Source: Peptococcaceae bacterium
GTDB taxonomy: Bacteria > Bacillota > Peptococcia > DRI-13 > UBA5745
Assembly: GCA_031264885.1 (NCBI GenBank)
Contig: JAISDM010000088.1
Coordinates: forward strand, 1 to 7,721
Direction: 5' to 3'
DNA length: 7,721 bases
In this document: in pieces, positions 1-6,567 of the stretch
Numbering within the stretch: the first letter of the stretch is position 1
Layout of the letters: every line of letters begins with the position of its first letter
The notes under the pieces: generated by a model
What the model was told of the DNA's origin: nothing
The model's input: the letters and a program-made list of their open reading frames with translations, nothing else
The model's database searches: none
Made by a program: the position numbers and the translations under genes

Positions 1-74
1 GCAATGAAGTATCTGAGGCTGCCAAAATTGCCATGAAATATATCAAAAACGATATAAAAGCAAGACAAGGCTAA
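1..74 (+). CDS. C-terminal end of an unidentified protein (partial)
   Basis: Reading in the frame that begins at base 3 gives 23 codons, NEVSEAAKIAMKYIKNDIKA followed by RQG, and then TAA at 72-74. The peptide has the look of an amphipathic, lysine-rich C-terminal helix. No diagnostic motif is present, so the family cannot be named. The frame is believable as coding because a strong hairpin lies about 50 bases after the stop and no other gene fills this end. The codons are more A/T-rich than those of the - strand genes, so it may belong to a different transcription unit or have a different history. It converges on the flavin reductase gene that ends at 402. Confidence 0.45.
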   Translation, partial: NEVSEAAKIAMKYIKNDIKARQG

Positions 75-122
75 CGCTTAGCCGTCGATGATATACTCGT
101 ATACGTATTATACCCTCTAATA

Positions 123-157
123 ATTTGAGGGGCGGCCACAAAGACCGCCCCTCAAAT
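123..157. terminator. Strong hairpin after the left partial gene, possible terminator or small repeat
   Basis: Two 13-base arms (ATTTGAGGGGCGG at 123-135 and its exact complement at 145-157) flank a 9-base loop. The stem is perfect and very GC-rich. It sits between convergent genes, where a bidirectional terminator would be expected. No T-run follows on either strand, so it is not a canonical intrinsic terminator. The GGGGCGG core recurs in the hairpin at 6748-6771, so it may belong to a dispersed hairpin family. Confidence 0.45.
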
Positions 158-176
158 GATCACTCGCGCTTAAGAA

Positions 177-333
177 CTCGTTAAACAATAATCTGCGATT
201 TTTCACTTGCTCTTTCGCCGTCAGGCTGCGTTGTCGTCAGTCGCCATACCACTGCGGGTATGCCTCCTTCCTCCGCCTTGTCCGACGACGAAATGGCGGC
301 GTGAAACTATCACATCTTATTATTTAACGAATC
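177..333. repeat. Long imperfect palindrome (REP/MITE-like element)
   Basis: The outer arms are about 30 bases and roughly 80% complementary by eye. The left starts with TCGTTAAACAATAA (178-191) and the right, on the opposite strand, with TCGTTAAATAATAA (330-317). Both run inward to a TTTCAC block. Inside are a second complementary pair (TTGTCGTC near 231-238 against TTCGTCGTC on the complement of 284-292) and a central CATACC/GGTATG stem (245-250 and 257-262). The whole could fold into one long cruciform or RNA hairpin. It has no coding potential. It fills most of the convergent gap at 75-401. Its inner layout resembles the element at 2213-2378. Confidence 0.7.
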
Positions 334-379
334 CTAAGGCGGCGAAACGCCTGAATTAATTCACTCAAACCGCATACTT

Positions 380-396
380 ATCACACCTGCGGTGAT
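380..396 (-). terminator. Weak hairpin after the flavin reductase gene
   Basis: ATCACACC (380-387) can pair with GGTGAT (391-396) with a small bulge, six bases beyond the flavin reductase stop. A second small stem, AGGCG/CGCCT, lies at 337-352. Neither is followed by a T-run on the - strand. They are the only local candidates for ending the two-gene transcript before the long palindrome, and the call is weak. Confidence 0.2.
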
Positions 397-401
397 CGTA
401 C

Positions 402-965
402 TCACTGGAACTGCTTATCCGTAAACCTCATCCCCGCCGAAAAGGCTTTTGCGATGGGCGCGCCTTTCGCGAAATACTCACGCGTTGAGGCGTCCCACGA
501 GATAATATCGCTCCATTGCGCGGCCGCGCCGTCTTCGACGACCGTGCCTTTGACCTCGCCAATAAACAGCGTGTGCAGACCTAAGTCGAGGATGTGGGCG
601 ATCTCGCACTCAAGCGCGTATGGGAACTCAGCGATGTACGGCGCGTCCACGACCTCGCTCCCCGCGGGGGTCAGTCCGGTCACGGCGAATTTGTCGGATT
701 CGCGCCCGCTGGCGATTCCGAAATAGTCCGCTTCCGCCGCGTACTTCTCGGGAACAAGATTTACCGTGAACGCCTTACGTTTCATAATCGCTTCGTAAGT
801 GTAGCGCCGAGGCTGAACGGCAATAGAGATAGCGGGCGGCTGTGAACTCGCGATGCCGCCCCACGCCAGCGTCGCGGCGTTTGGCTTGCCGTTCGCGTCA
901 TAGGTGCAGACGACAAGGACGGGATTGGGAAACAAAATCGCTTGCGGTTGAATGGATTTTTTCAT
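402..965 (-). CDS. Flavoredoxin-type flavin reductase family protein
   Basis: A 187-residue protein of the FMN-binding split-barrel family (flavin reductase-like, flavoredoxin group). Members bind FMN and either reduce flavin with NAD(P)H or act as small electron carriers in the cytoplasm. Family features, numbered from the chosen start, are the N-terminal strand PNPVLVV (13-19), the NAATLAWGG segment (29-37), the strand KAFTVNLV (64-71), the flavin-site stretch ADYFGIASGRESDKF (79-93) and the barrel strand LHTLFIGEV (130-138). Length is normal for the family. The start at 965 is preferred because GGAGGT lies 7 bases upstream. An in-frame ATG at 980 overlaps that Shine-Dalgarno and has none of its own. 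The gene begins 42 bases after the UroD-like gene, so the two are probably cotranscribed. It could serve as an electron partner for a neighbouring enzyme; that is inference. Confidence 0.88.
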   Translation of the reverse strand: MKKSIQPQAILFPNPVLVVCTYDANGKPNAATLAWGGIASSQPPAISIAVQPRRYTYEAIMKRKAFTVNLVPEKYAAEADYFGIASGRESDKFAVTGLTPAGSEVVDAPYIAEFPYALECEIAHILDLGLHTLFIGEVKGTVVEDGAAAQWSDIISWDASTREYFAKGAPIAKAFSAGMRFTDKQFQ

Positions 966-972
966 TGCGGAT

Positions 973-978
973 ACCTCC
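973..978 (-). promoter_or_regulatory. Ribosome binding site that fixes the flavin reductase start
   Basis: GGAGGT on the - strand, 7 bases before the ATG at 965. It overlaps an upstream in-frame ATG at 980 (ATGGAGGT), which argues that the upstream ATG is not the start used. Confidence 0.7.
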
Positions 979-1007
979 ATAATTTCGGTCTGTAAAATTG
1001 GGCGCGC

Positions 1008-2012
1008 TCACGCGAAAATCCCGTACACCTCCTGATTGTATCTCGCGATCTCATCTTTAAGAATCGGCAGCACATGCGGCTGGATCAGGTCGCCGGGTCC
1101 CCCATACGTGAAGCTGGGGATGAAATGCCCGCCGGGGCCGTATTCGGCGCAGGCCCGGCGCGTTTCCTCCCGGATTTCCGCCTCCGTGGAATGTTCCGTA
1201 TCGATGACGGCGGCGTCGATCCCGCCCATGAGCGCCATTTTGCCCTTCAATTCTTTTTGCAGGCGCGGAATATCGTTCTGCGGCAAGACGCCCTGCCAGA
1301 CGTCGATCCCGATCTCCGCCATATCGCCCGCGATGGGCTCAAGAAACGAATCGGCGTGGTGCATTACCAAAACGCCCTCACTGTGGAGATAACTGTACAG
1401 CTCCGCGTAACGCGGCTTAAAGAACTCCCGCCACACCTCCGGGCTCATAAACAACGTTCTTTTGGCGCCCCAATCGTCATGGGACAAGATGATGTCCGGC
1501 CTCATGTTTTCCACCATCATCCGCGCCAGACGCATCCGATACTCCCCGACGGCGCCGCAAAGTTCCGCGAAAGCCTCCGGCTCCAGAAGCATATTGGTCA
1601 GCGTGTCCTCGAATCCCATCAAAAAATGCAGCTGCTCAAACAAGCCGGTCGCCATGATTCCCATCAGCAGCCGCTCGCTCCGGTCCACTTTGGCCGCGGA
1701 CTCCTGAGTCTTCGTCCAGTCGGCGCAGTCCTTCTCAATATTCGGGATCACCAATTCCTCCCGCCAGCGGGTGATGTCCTTGATGACCCTGTTTTCCGGG
1801 GTATGATGAGGCACGGCGGCAGGCTGATTCTCCGGCCAGGTCACCGTCACCCCCCAAGCGTCCTTGATGGTTTTGCCCATGCTGATGCCTTTCCGGATAA
1901 AAGCGCTCACCGGATCCAGAACCAGCGTCTCCGGCTCATACTGATTCACCAGCCGGTCCGGCTTCCCGTCCCGCTTCAGCGTCTCAAGAAAATTCTCCCT
2001 TGAAGATAACAT
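1008..2012 (-). CDS. Uroporphyrinogen decarboxylase family protein (corrinoid methyltransferase-like, divergent metal site)
   Basis: A 334-residue cytoplasmic protein of the UroD/MtaA-CmuA superfamily, a TIM-barrel fold used for haem synthesis or, in anaerobes, for methyl transfer between corrinoid proteins and cofactors. Superfamily signs are the N-terminal REN...TLKRDGKPDR start (5-20), HDDWG (178-182), a His strand VLVMHHADS (214-222) followed by EIGIDVWQGVLPQND (233-247), MGGIDA (262-267) and the FIPSFTYGGPGD segment (297-308). Haem-pathway UroD is unlikely given the divergence and context. In zinc-dependent MtaA/MtbA relatives the His strand carries HxCG and the late segment a Cys. Here the matching positions look like H219-A-D221 and Ser300, so both Cys ligands are absent. 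The ATG at 2012 has GGAGG (2024-2020) 7 bases upstream. No corrinoid protein gene is nearby, and the reaction is unknown. Confidence 0.82.
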   Translation of the reverse strand: MLSSRENFLETLKRDGKPDRLVNQYEPETLVLDPVSAFIRKGISMGKTIKDAWGVTVTWPENQPAAVPHHTPENRVIKDITRWREELVIPNIEKDCADWTKTQESAAKVDRSERLLMGIMATGLFEQLHFLMGFEDTLTNMLLEPEAFAELCGAVGEYRMRLARMMVENMRPDIILSHDDWGAKRTLFMSPEVWREFFKPRYAELYSYLHSEGVLVMHHADSFLEPIAGDMAEIGIDVWQGVLPQNDIPRLQKELKGKMALMGGIDAAVIDTEHSTEAEIREETRRACAEYGPGGHFIPSFTYGGPGDLIQPHVLPILKDEIARYNQEVYGIFA

Positions 2013-2015
2013 GTA

Positions 2016-2051
2016 TTTTCCTCCTCTCTCTTTTTTTCTCTTTTCTCTCTT
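2016..2051 (-). promoter_or_regulatory. Purine-only leader with the ribosome binding site of the UroD-like gene
   Basis: Thirty-six consecutive bases are purines on the - strand (pyrimidines on +), ending in GAGGAGGAAAA just before the ATG at 2012. The Shine-Dalgarno is GGAGG at 2024-2020. The rest would be an unstructured purine-rich 5' leader. I see no convincing -35/-10 pair between here and the palindromes, so the promoter is not located. Confidence 0.6.
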
Positions 2052-2141
2052 ACCACGGATTTGTAGATACGGATATTGCGCGGTTCCCCGGTGAAGGAGG
2101 AGGTCGGCGGCCGATTAGGCGGAGCGTTTTAGAATTTCTAG

Positions 2142-2209
2142 GCGAAATTTGCGTCCGCAAAAGTCACTGTCTGAGCGCAAGCGAGTTTGACTTTTGCAGC
2201 AAATTGAGC
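2142..2209. repeat. Hairpin element nested in the outer palindrome
   Basis: AATTTGC...GCAAAAGTCA (2147-2164) is complementary to TGACTTTTGC followed by AGCAAATT (2188-2205), allowing a 3-base internal bulge. The loop region carries GAGCGCAAGCGAG. It begins immediately after the left CTAG of the outer palindrome. Its boundaries toward the next element (2213) are approximate. Confidence 0.55.
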
Positions 2210-2212
2210 CAC

Positions 2213-2378
2213 AGTACCATGTAACGTCTAAAACTTTACCAATCAGCGGTCTTTTTTCCGTCATGCAGCGTCAGCTCAAAATGTACGTACAATCCCAAGT
2301 ACGCCCATTTCTCACTTCCTTGCCTGACGAAAAAAATTCTCGCTGATTGCTGACAATTTTTAGACGTTACAGGGTACT
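2213..2378. repeat. Long palindrome with AGTACC/GGTACT ends, nested in the outer palindrome
   Basis: The left end AGTACCATGTAACGTCT (2213-2229) matches the complement of the right end (2362-2378) at 16 of 17 bases. Complementarity continues inward through TAAAA, CAATCAGCG and TTTTTTCCGTCA against its partner, with small gaps. The central stem is GTAC-rich (GTACGTAC near 2283-2290, AAGTACGCC at 2297-2305). Its internal order matches the element at 177-333: CCGTCA, then GC[T/A]GCGT on one side, a central GTAC/GTAT stem, then CTTCCT and a GCC-GACGA block on the other. It is non-coding. Confidence 0.7.
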
Positions 2379-2444
2379 AGAAATTCAAAACGCGGAGTCC
2401 GAAGGCCGCCGTCCTCCTCCTTCACCGGGTATTACGCTTCATAA

Positions 2445-5270
2445 TTAAACAGGATTATTCTTTATATCCTCCAGCACATCATACATATCCGGCCCCAAAT
2501 ACCATTTTTCGTAAACCTCTTCCGCGCCGGACAGCTTCCTGTCAATGGCGGCCCTGATCTTCTCCGGAGTCGCGGGCAGCCTGTAGACCCTCGCCCCCGT
2601 CGCGTTATAGATGGCGTTGATCACCGCCATATGCCCCCCCGACTGGAACAGCTCCGAGCAGCCCGTCGATCCGTGAGGCCCGAATTCCCGCTCCCTCTCG
2701 TGAAAGATGACCTCGATGTCGTCGGGAACGTCCTGAACGGTGGGAATCCCGGCGCCCGCCAGAGAGCCGTGCCGCTTGAGATCGTCGTAATTCTCGGTCA
2801 GCGCGAATCCTATGGTATGAGAGATGCCGCCGTAAGCCTGCCCCTCCACGGACAGATAGTTCCCGATGATGCCCACGTCGCACACCACGACCTCACGGGT
2901 CGTCCGCGCCTTGCCTGATTTTTTGTCTACTTCCACTTCCGCGAGAAAAACGCCGTAGGTGACGGTCTGCACCGGGTCCGCCTCGCCTGTGTTGGGGTTC
3001 AGCCCCACACCGGTTCCGGTGCAGTCGTAAGAGCCCACATATTTCGTCGGTATGCCCTCGGCCGCCATTTCATCATAGGTCCTGTAGGCGCCGTCCGGCT
3101 TTCTCATGGCTTCCAACAGCTTTCTGGCGGCGTCCTTCGTGGCCATGCCCGCCATAAAATGGCTGCGGCTGGCGGCGGCGATGCCCGTGTTCGGACAAAT
3201 CAGGCTGTCGTTCATCACCAGCCGGATTTGGTCCGGCTCAAGCCCCAGCGGCTTCAGACACTCATGGGTATGGGCCAGGGTACCGATGTCTCCGCCCTGC
3301 CCCTGATCCTCCCAGGTATTGAAATGGGTCACCGTTCCGTCGGGATTCAGCTCCAGCGCCACTTCGGCCTGATCATGCTCGCCGATGGTCACATTGAAGC
3401 CGCCGCTGCATACGCCGACCCCGTAATATTTCTCCGCGTCTTCCTTGCCGGCGAGCCGCGCCTTCGCCTCCTCGTATATGGGGCGCATTTTATCATAAAG
3501 CTCGACAATGCTGGGATCCCGGTAAGGATACCCGTTCATGGTCATGTCCCCCGGCCTGGCCAGATTCCTGTACCGAAACTCGAAGGGGTCGATCCCCGCC
3601 TCCGCCGCCAGCATGTCCATCAGCGCCTCCGAACAGGTATATGACTGAGGCGATCCGAACCCGCGGTAGGATGTGCCGAATCCGTGATTGCTGACCGCCA
3701 TGCGGACCAGCCCCCGCACATTGGGGATCACATAGGGGAATCCGGGGTATCTGGCGAAGCTTGCCACCAGGTTCATGGAGATGTCGTCATAGGCGCCGTG
3801 ATCCACGCCGAAATCAAACTCAATGGCGGTCAGTTTGCCGTTTGCGTCGCAGGCCAGGCGCCCGTTGGAATGGGAAGGCGTGCGCTTGCCGCTGTAATGC
3901 TGATGTTCCTCATAAGTCATGGTGCAGGTCAGGGGCCTTTTGACCGCCATAAGACACACGCTCATAATGGCGTAGCTGCCGGCGCAGGTGGCCCAGCCGA
4001 AGCTGCCGCCCGTGGGATTCTCGATGATCCGGATCTTGTCCAGAGGAAGCCCCACGCCGTCCGCCATGGATTCCCGGTTCCACTGAATGGACTGACATTT
4101 GCAGTGGATCACCACATTCCCGTCCTCGTCATAATATGCCTGGATCACATCCGGCTCTATGGACAGATGCGGCTCCCGGGCGCTGTAAAAACTGCCTTCC
4201 ACGGAATAGTCGGAGTCCTCGATGACGTCGCGGACATCCTCTCCTTTAAATACCGGCTGAAGCAAATACGTGTTTTCGGACTGCTCATGAATCCGAACGG
4301 CGTCGGGCGCCGCCGCGTCGATAAAATTCATATACTCCGGCAGCTTCTCAATGTCCACCTTGACCGCGGCGGCCGCGGCCCGGGCGTGTTCCCGGGTATC
4401 CGCCACCACGGCCCCCACCACGTCGCCGTACATGAATATCTTTTTATCGGCAAAAATCGGCCGGATGTCGCCCTTGAGTTTTGATCTGAGGTGAAAATTA
4501 GGCTCAAATATAATATTCGTCCCCTGCACGTCTTTCGCCGTCAACACCCGAACCACGCCGGGCATTTGCTCCGCCACAGAGGTGTCGATGTTCAGGATAT
4601 TCGCGTGGGACGCCAGCCTCGGCTGAATAATGGCCACATGAAGCGTGCCCGGAGGCATCTTGTACCGGATGTCGTCGCCGTAGTCCGCCAGGCCCAGCAC
4701 CTTGCCCAGCGCCGCCGGCCTGGGATAGCGGGTATTGTAAACCCGGGCGCCCGGCTCATGCTTATATGTGATCTCTTCCATGGTTTTTTCGCCCCGCATG
4801 ACCTCCGCGGCGGCCATGACCGAATCCACCAGAGGCTTATAGCCCGTGCAGCGGCAGAGGTTCCTGTGCTTCTGGAACCACCCGCGCGCATCCTCCCGCG
4901 AGGGCGACGGATTGACGTCCAGCAGCGCCTTCGCCGACATAATGAAGCCGGGCGCGCAGAAGCCGCATTGGACGCCGCCGTAGGTAATCCACGCCTGCTG
5001 CAGCGGGTGAAGATGCTTCGCGGTTCCAAGCCCTTCGACGGTTTCAATCTCGCTGTGTTCCTCCACGTCCCGCGTTTTTTTCACACAGGCCCGGACGACG
5101 GCGCCGTTGAGGATCACCGAGCAAGCGCCGCACTGGCCCACGGCGCAGCCCACCTTCACGCCGGTGAGTCCGTAACGTCTGAGGGTTTCAGCCAGCGTGT
5201 CCGTCTCGGGATCAAAAATAAACATCCGCACAACACCGTTAACCTTGAGCAAAACCTTTCTTAAAGCCAT
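2445..5270 (-). CDS. Mop-like molybdopterin-dependent aldehyde oxidoreductase (xanthine oxidase family, single chain)
   Basis: A 941-residue cytoplasmic molybdenum hydroxylase. The family uses water to oxidise aldehydes to acids or to hydroxylate heterocycles. The domain order is that of the D. gigas aldehyde oxidoreductase Mop (about 907 residues). First is a plant-type [2Fe-2S] domain with C42, C47, C50 and C62, then a helical [2Fe-2S] domain with C102, C105, C139 and C141 (CGFC and CRC). The large Mo-cofactor part follows, with GGSFG (421-425), YRGFGSPQ (535-542), EDQGQGGDIG (654-663) and PHGSTGCSE (865-873), where Glu873 is the expected catalytic base. There is no FAD domain, so electrons must leave through the Fe-S clusters to a separate acceptor. 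A tail of about 30 residues after RLPATPEK extends past the D. gigas end. The ATG at 5270 has AAGGAGG 5 bases upstream. The substrate is unknown, and no cofactor or chaperone genes are nearby. Confidence 0.93.
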   Translation of the reverse strand: MALRKVLLKVNGVVRMFIFDPETDTLAETLRRYGLTGVKVGCAVGQCGACSVILNGAVVRACVKKTRDVEEHSEIETVEGLGTAKHLHPLQQAWITYGGVQCGFCAPGFIMSAKALLDVNPSPSREDARGWFQKHRNLCRCTGYKPLVDSVMAAAEVMRGEKTMEEITYKHEPGARVYNTRYPRPAALGKVLGLADYGDDIRYKMPPGTLHVAIIQPRLASHANILNIDTSVAEQMPGVVRVLTAKDVQGTNIIFEPNFHLRSKLKGDIRPIFADKKIFMYGDVVGAVVADTREHARAAAAAVKVDIEKLPEYMNFIDAAAPDAVRIHEQSENTYLLQPVFKGEDVRDVIEDSDYSVEGSFYSAREPHLSIEPDVIQAYYDEDGNVVIHCKCQSIQWNRESMADGVGLPLDKIRIIENPTGGSFGWATCAGSYAIMSVCLMAVKRPLTCTMTYEEHQHYSGKRTPSHSNGRLACDANGKLTAIEFDFGVDHGAYDDISMNLVASFARYPGFPYVIPNVRGLVRMAVSNHGFGTSYRGFGSPQSYTCSEALMDMLAAEAGIDPFEFRYRNLARPGDMTMNGYPYRDPSIVELYDKMRPIYEEAKARLAGKEDAEKYYGVGVCSGGFNVTIGEHDQAEVALELNPDGTVTHFNTWEDQGQGGDIGTLAHTHECLKPLGLEPDQIRLVMNDSLICPNTGIAAASRSHFMAGMATKDAARKLLEAMRKPDGAYRTYDEMAAEGIPTKYVGSYDCTGTGVGLNPNTGEADPVQTVTYGVFLAEVEVDKKSGKARTTREVVVCDVGIIGNYLSVEGQAYGGISHTIGFALTENYDDLKRHGSLAGAGIPTVQDVPDDIEVIFHEREREFGPHGSTGCSELFQSGGHMAVINAIYNATGARVYRLPATPEKIRAAIDRKLSGAEEVYEKWYLGPDMYDVLEDIKNNPV

Positions 5271-5315
5271 ATAAGCCTCCTTTTTTCAGTTTATTCTGTT
5301 TTTATCGTTCGTTTC

Positions 5316-5344
5316 ATATTAAACCGCTTTTAGCTCCTTGTAAA
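5316..5344 (-). promoter_or_regulatory. Candidate sigma-70 promoter for the Mop-like gene
   Basis: On the - strand, TTTACA (5344-5339) is one base from the -35 consensus. Downstream, TAATAT (5321-5316) follows at 17-base spacing, or TTTAAT (5323-5318) at 15. Transcription would start near 5309, leaving a leader of about 40 bases. It lies between the MFS stop and the oxidoreductase start, so the oxidoreductase may be transcribed alone as well as by read-through. Confidence 0.4.
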
Positions 5345-5369
5345 CATTGCTTTTCAAAAAGAAGTCGCC

Positions 5370-5392
5370 AGTACCCTGTGTCATCGGGTACT
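5370..5392 (-). terminator. Small hairpin just after the MFS gene
   Basis: AGTACCC and GGGTACT form a 7-base perfect stem with a 9-base loop, four bases beyond the MFS stop. On the - strand it is followed, after about 7 bases, by CTTCTTTTT, so it could be a weak intrinsic terminator or attenuator ahead of the oxidoreductase gene. Its arms resemble the ends of the palindrome at 2213-2378, so it may instead be a repeat remnant. Confidence 0.35.
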
Positions 5393-5396
5393 ACCC

Positions 5397-6533
5397 TTAC
5401 GGTTCTTTTTTTGAATGACCGGCCAGCAATGGAACCGCCAAGACAAAAGGCGCGCACAGAACGAGGAAGCCGGCGCTGTAGCTGAAGCCCTGCGCCACAT
5501 ATCCCATGATGAGCGAACCCACAATCAGCGAAAGATCTATCCCGATCATATACGTCGCGCTGGCGGCGCCGAGCCGGCCGGCGGGGACGGTGCGGACGGA
5601 CGCCGTCTGCAAGGTGGGATTCGCGAATCCGTATCCAAGCCCGTTGATCACTCCCGCCACGGCCAGAACAAAAAAGGAGTTGGCCGTGGCCATGAGAACA
5701 AGTCCCGCCACACAAAGGACGACGCAAGGGAATATGATTTTTTTGTAGGGCACCCGGTCAATGGTCTTGCTGCTAAAAACCCGCGTCAGAACCAGAACGC
5801 CCACCTGAATGGTAAAATAGAATCCCACATGGCCGATGCCGCGCTCATCCGCCAGCAGCACAAGGAAATTATTGGCCGCCTCAATGCCGAGGAAGAAGAT
5901 AAACGCCAGCGTGACAGGGCCGAAGGCTTCCTTGGCCACAAAATCATGGATAGAAATCCTGCCGCCCTTCTTTTCGGGCTTTTCATATGAGCGCAGACTG
6001 AAAATCGTACAGGCGGCCGCGAGCATAGCCGCCGCCGTCACATAGATCGCCGCGGCGTAGCCGTACCGTTCCATAATGGTCAGTCCGATCGCCGGCGCGA
6101 TGGCCTGGCTGCCGATAGACGTGACGCCGAAGTATCCGATCCCTTGTCCCATTTTTTCCTGGGGAAGCGCCTGAACGACCGCCACCATCAGCACCGTCAT
6201 CATAATGCCCACGACGATCCCATACCCCAGGCGCAGTAAGATAAGCATAAACACGTTTGGCGCCAAAACAAGCAGCGCGGTGAGCCCGGCGGACGCAAAC
6301 TGACAGATCAGCAGCAGCTTTTTGCGTTCCACCGAATCCGCTATGATGCCCGAGAAAGGTCTTGTGAACAGCGAAGCGACGGCAAACGACGCCGCCAAAA
6401 AACCGATTTGACTTTCCACAGCGCCCATATCTCTGGCATAAAGCGGAAGAACCGGCATCAGCAACGTAAAACCCAGCGACTGAAGCATGTTGATGATCAA
6501 CAGCAAAATATAATCCCTGTTCCAGAAACTCAT
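5397..6533 (-). CDS. MFS transporter, 12-helix
   Basis: A 378-residue inner-membrane protein of the major facilitator superfamily, slightly short for the family. Hydrophobic segments fit twelve helices, roughly at 8-30, 42-66, 72-90, 92-120, 130-152, 158-180, 203-225, 236-255, 264-283, 286-306, 320-345 and 350-371. A charged cytoplasmic loop (181-200, YEKPEKKGGR) separates the two halves. The helix 2-3 loop has the signature GIIADSVERKK (62-72), and RLGYGIVVG (101-109) fits the helix 4 motif. GYFGVTSIGSQAIAPAIG (133-150) fits the helix 5 antiporter-type motif, which leans toward proton-coupled export. An in-frame stop lies three codons before the ATG at 6533, fixing that start. Its Shine-Dalgarno is poor. 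The substrate cannot be read from sequence; position suggests a link to the downstream oxidoreductase. Confidence 0.88.
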   Translation of the reverse strand: MSFWNRDYILLLIINMLQSLGFTLLMPVLPLYARDMGAVESQIGFLAASFAVASLFTRPFSGIIADSVERKKLLLICQFASAGLTALLVLAPNVFMLILLRLGYGIVVGIMMTVLMVAVVQALPQEKMGQGIGYFGVTSIGSQAIAPAIGLTIMERYGYAAAIYVTAAAMLAAACTIFSLRSYEKPEKKGGRISIHDFVAKEAFGPVTLAFIFFLGIEAANNFLVLLADERGIGHVGFYFTIQVGVLVLTRVFSSKTIDRVPYKKIIFPCVVLCVAGLVLMATANSFFVLAVAGVINGLGYGFANPTLQTASVRTVPAGRLGAASATYMIGIDLSLIVGSLIMGYVAQGFSYSAGFLVLCAPFVLAVPLLAGHSKKEP

Positions 6534-6567
6534 ACCGCGTCACTCGCTTCCCGTCTATTCACTCCAT

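Larger units (their letters stand above)
2087..2429. repeat. Outer palindromic element, split in the middle by other palindromes
   Basis: The left arm (2087-2141) and right arm (2377-2429) are inverted copies. Both begin CCCGGTGAAGGAGGAGG, then differ at one base before CGGCGGCC. The middle diverges, and they end GCGTTTTAGAATTTCTAG and GCGTTTTGAATTTCTAG. The arms now lie 235 bases apart. If they are joined at one copy of CTAG, the centre becomes a perfect GAATTTCTAGAAATTC palindrome. CTAG occurs at both junctions (2138-2141 and 2377-2380). This fits insertion of the inner DNA into the centre of a pre-existing palindrome. No ORF of note is inside. Confidence 0.75.

Noticed and set aside
966..980. 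Upstream ATG at 980 as the flavin reductase start
   Set aside because: The ATG overlaps the GGAGGT that properly serves the ATG at 965, and it has no ribosome binding site of its own.
1074..2003. A 309-codon open frame on the + strand
   Set aside because: It is antisense to the UroD-like gene, is rich in Arg/His/Pro as antisense frames of GC-rich genes are, and matches no family I know.
2016..2051. T-rich run on the + strand read as an intrinsic terminator
   Set aside because: No hairpin precedes it on the + strand and no + strand gene leads into it; it is the purine leader of the - strand gene.
2087..2429. Cobalamin or other riboswitch ahead of the UroD-like gene
   Set aside because: A riboswitch was considered because of the corrinoid superfamily link, but the structure is explained by symmetric nested inverted repeats and I see no B12-box on the coding strand.
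2087..2429. CRISPR array
   Set aside because: The repeats are inverted and nested, with no regular direct repeats or uniform spacers.
3684..5264. Long + strand open frames opposite the oxidoreductase (3684-4484 and 4491-5264)
   Set aside because: They lie wholly inside the strongly supported Mop-like gene and have antisense-type composition.
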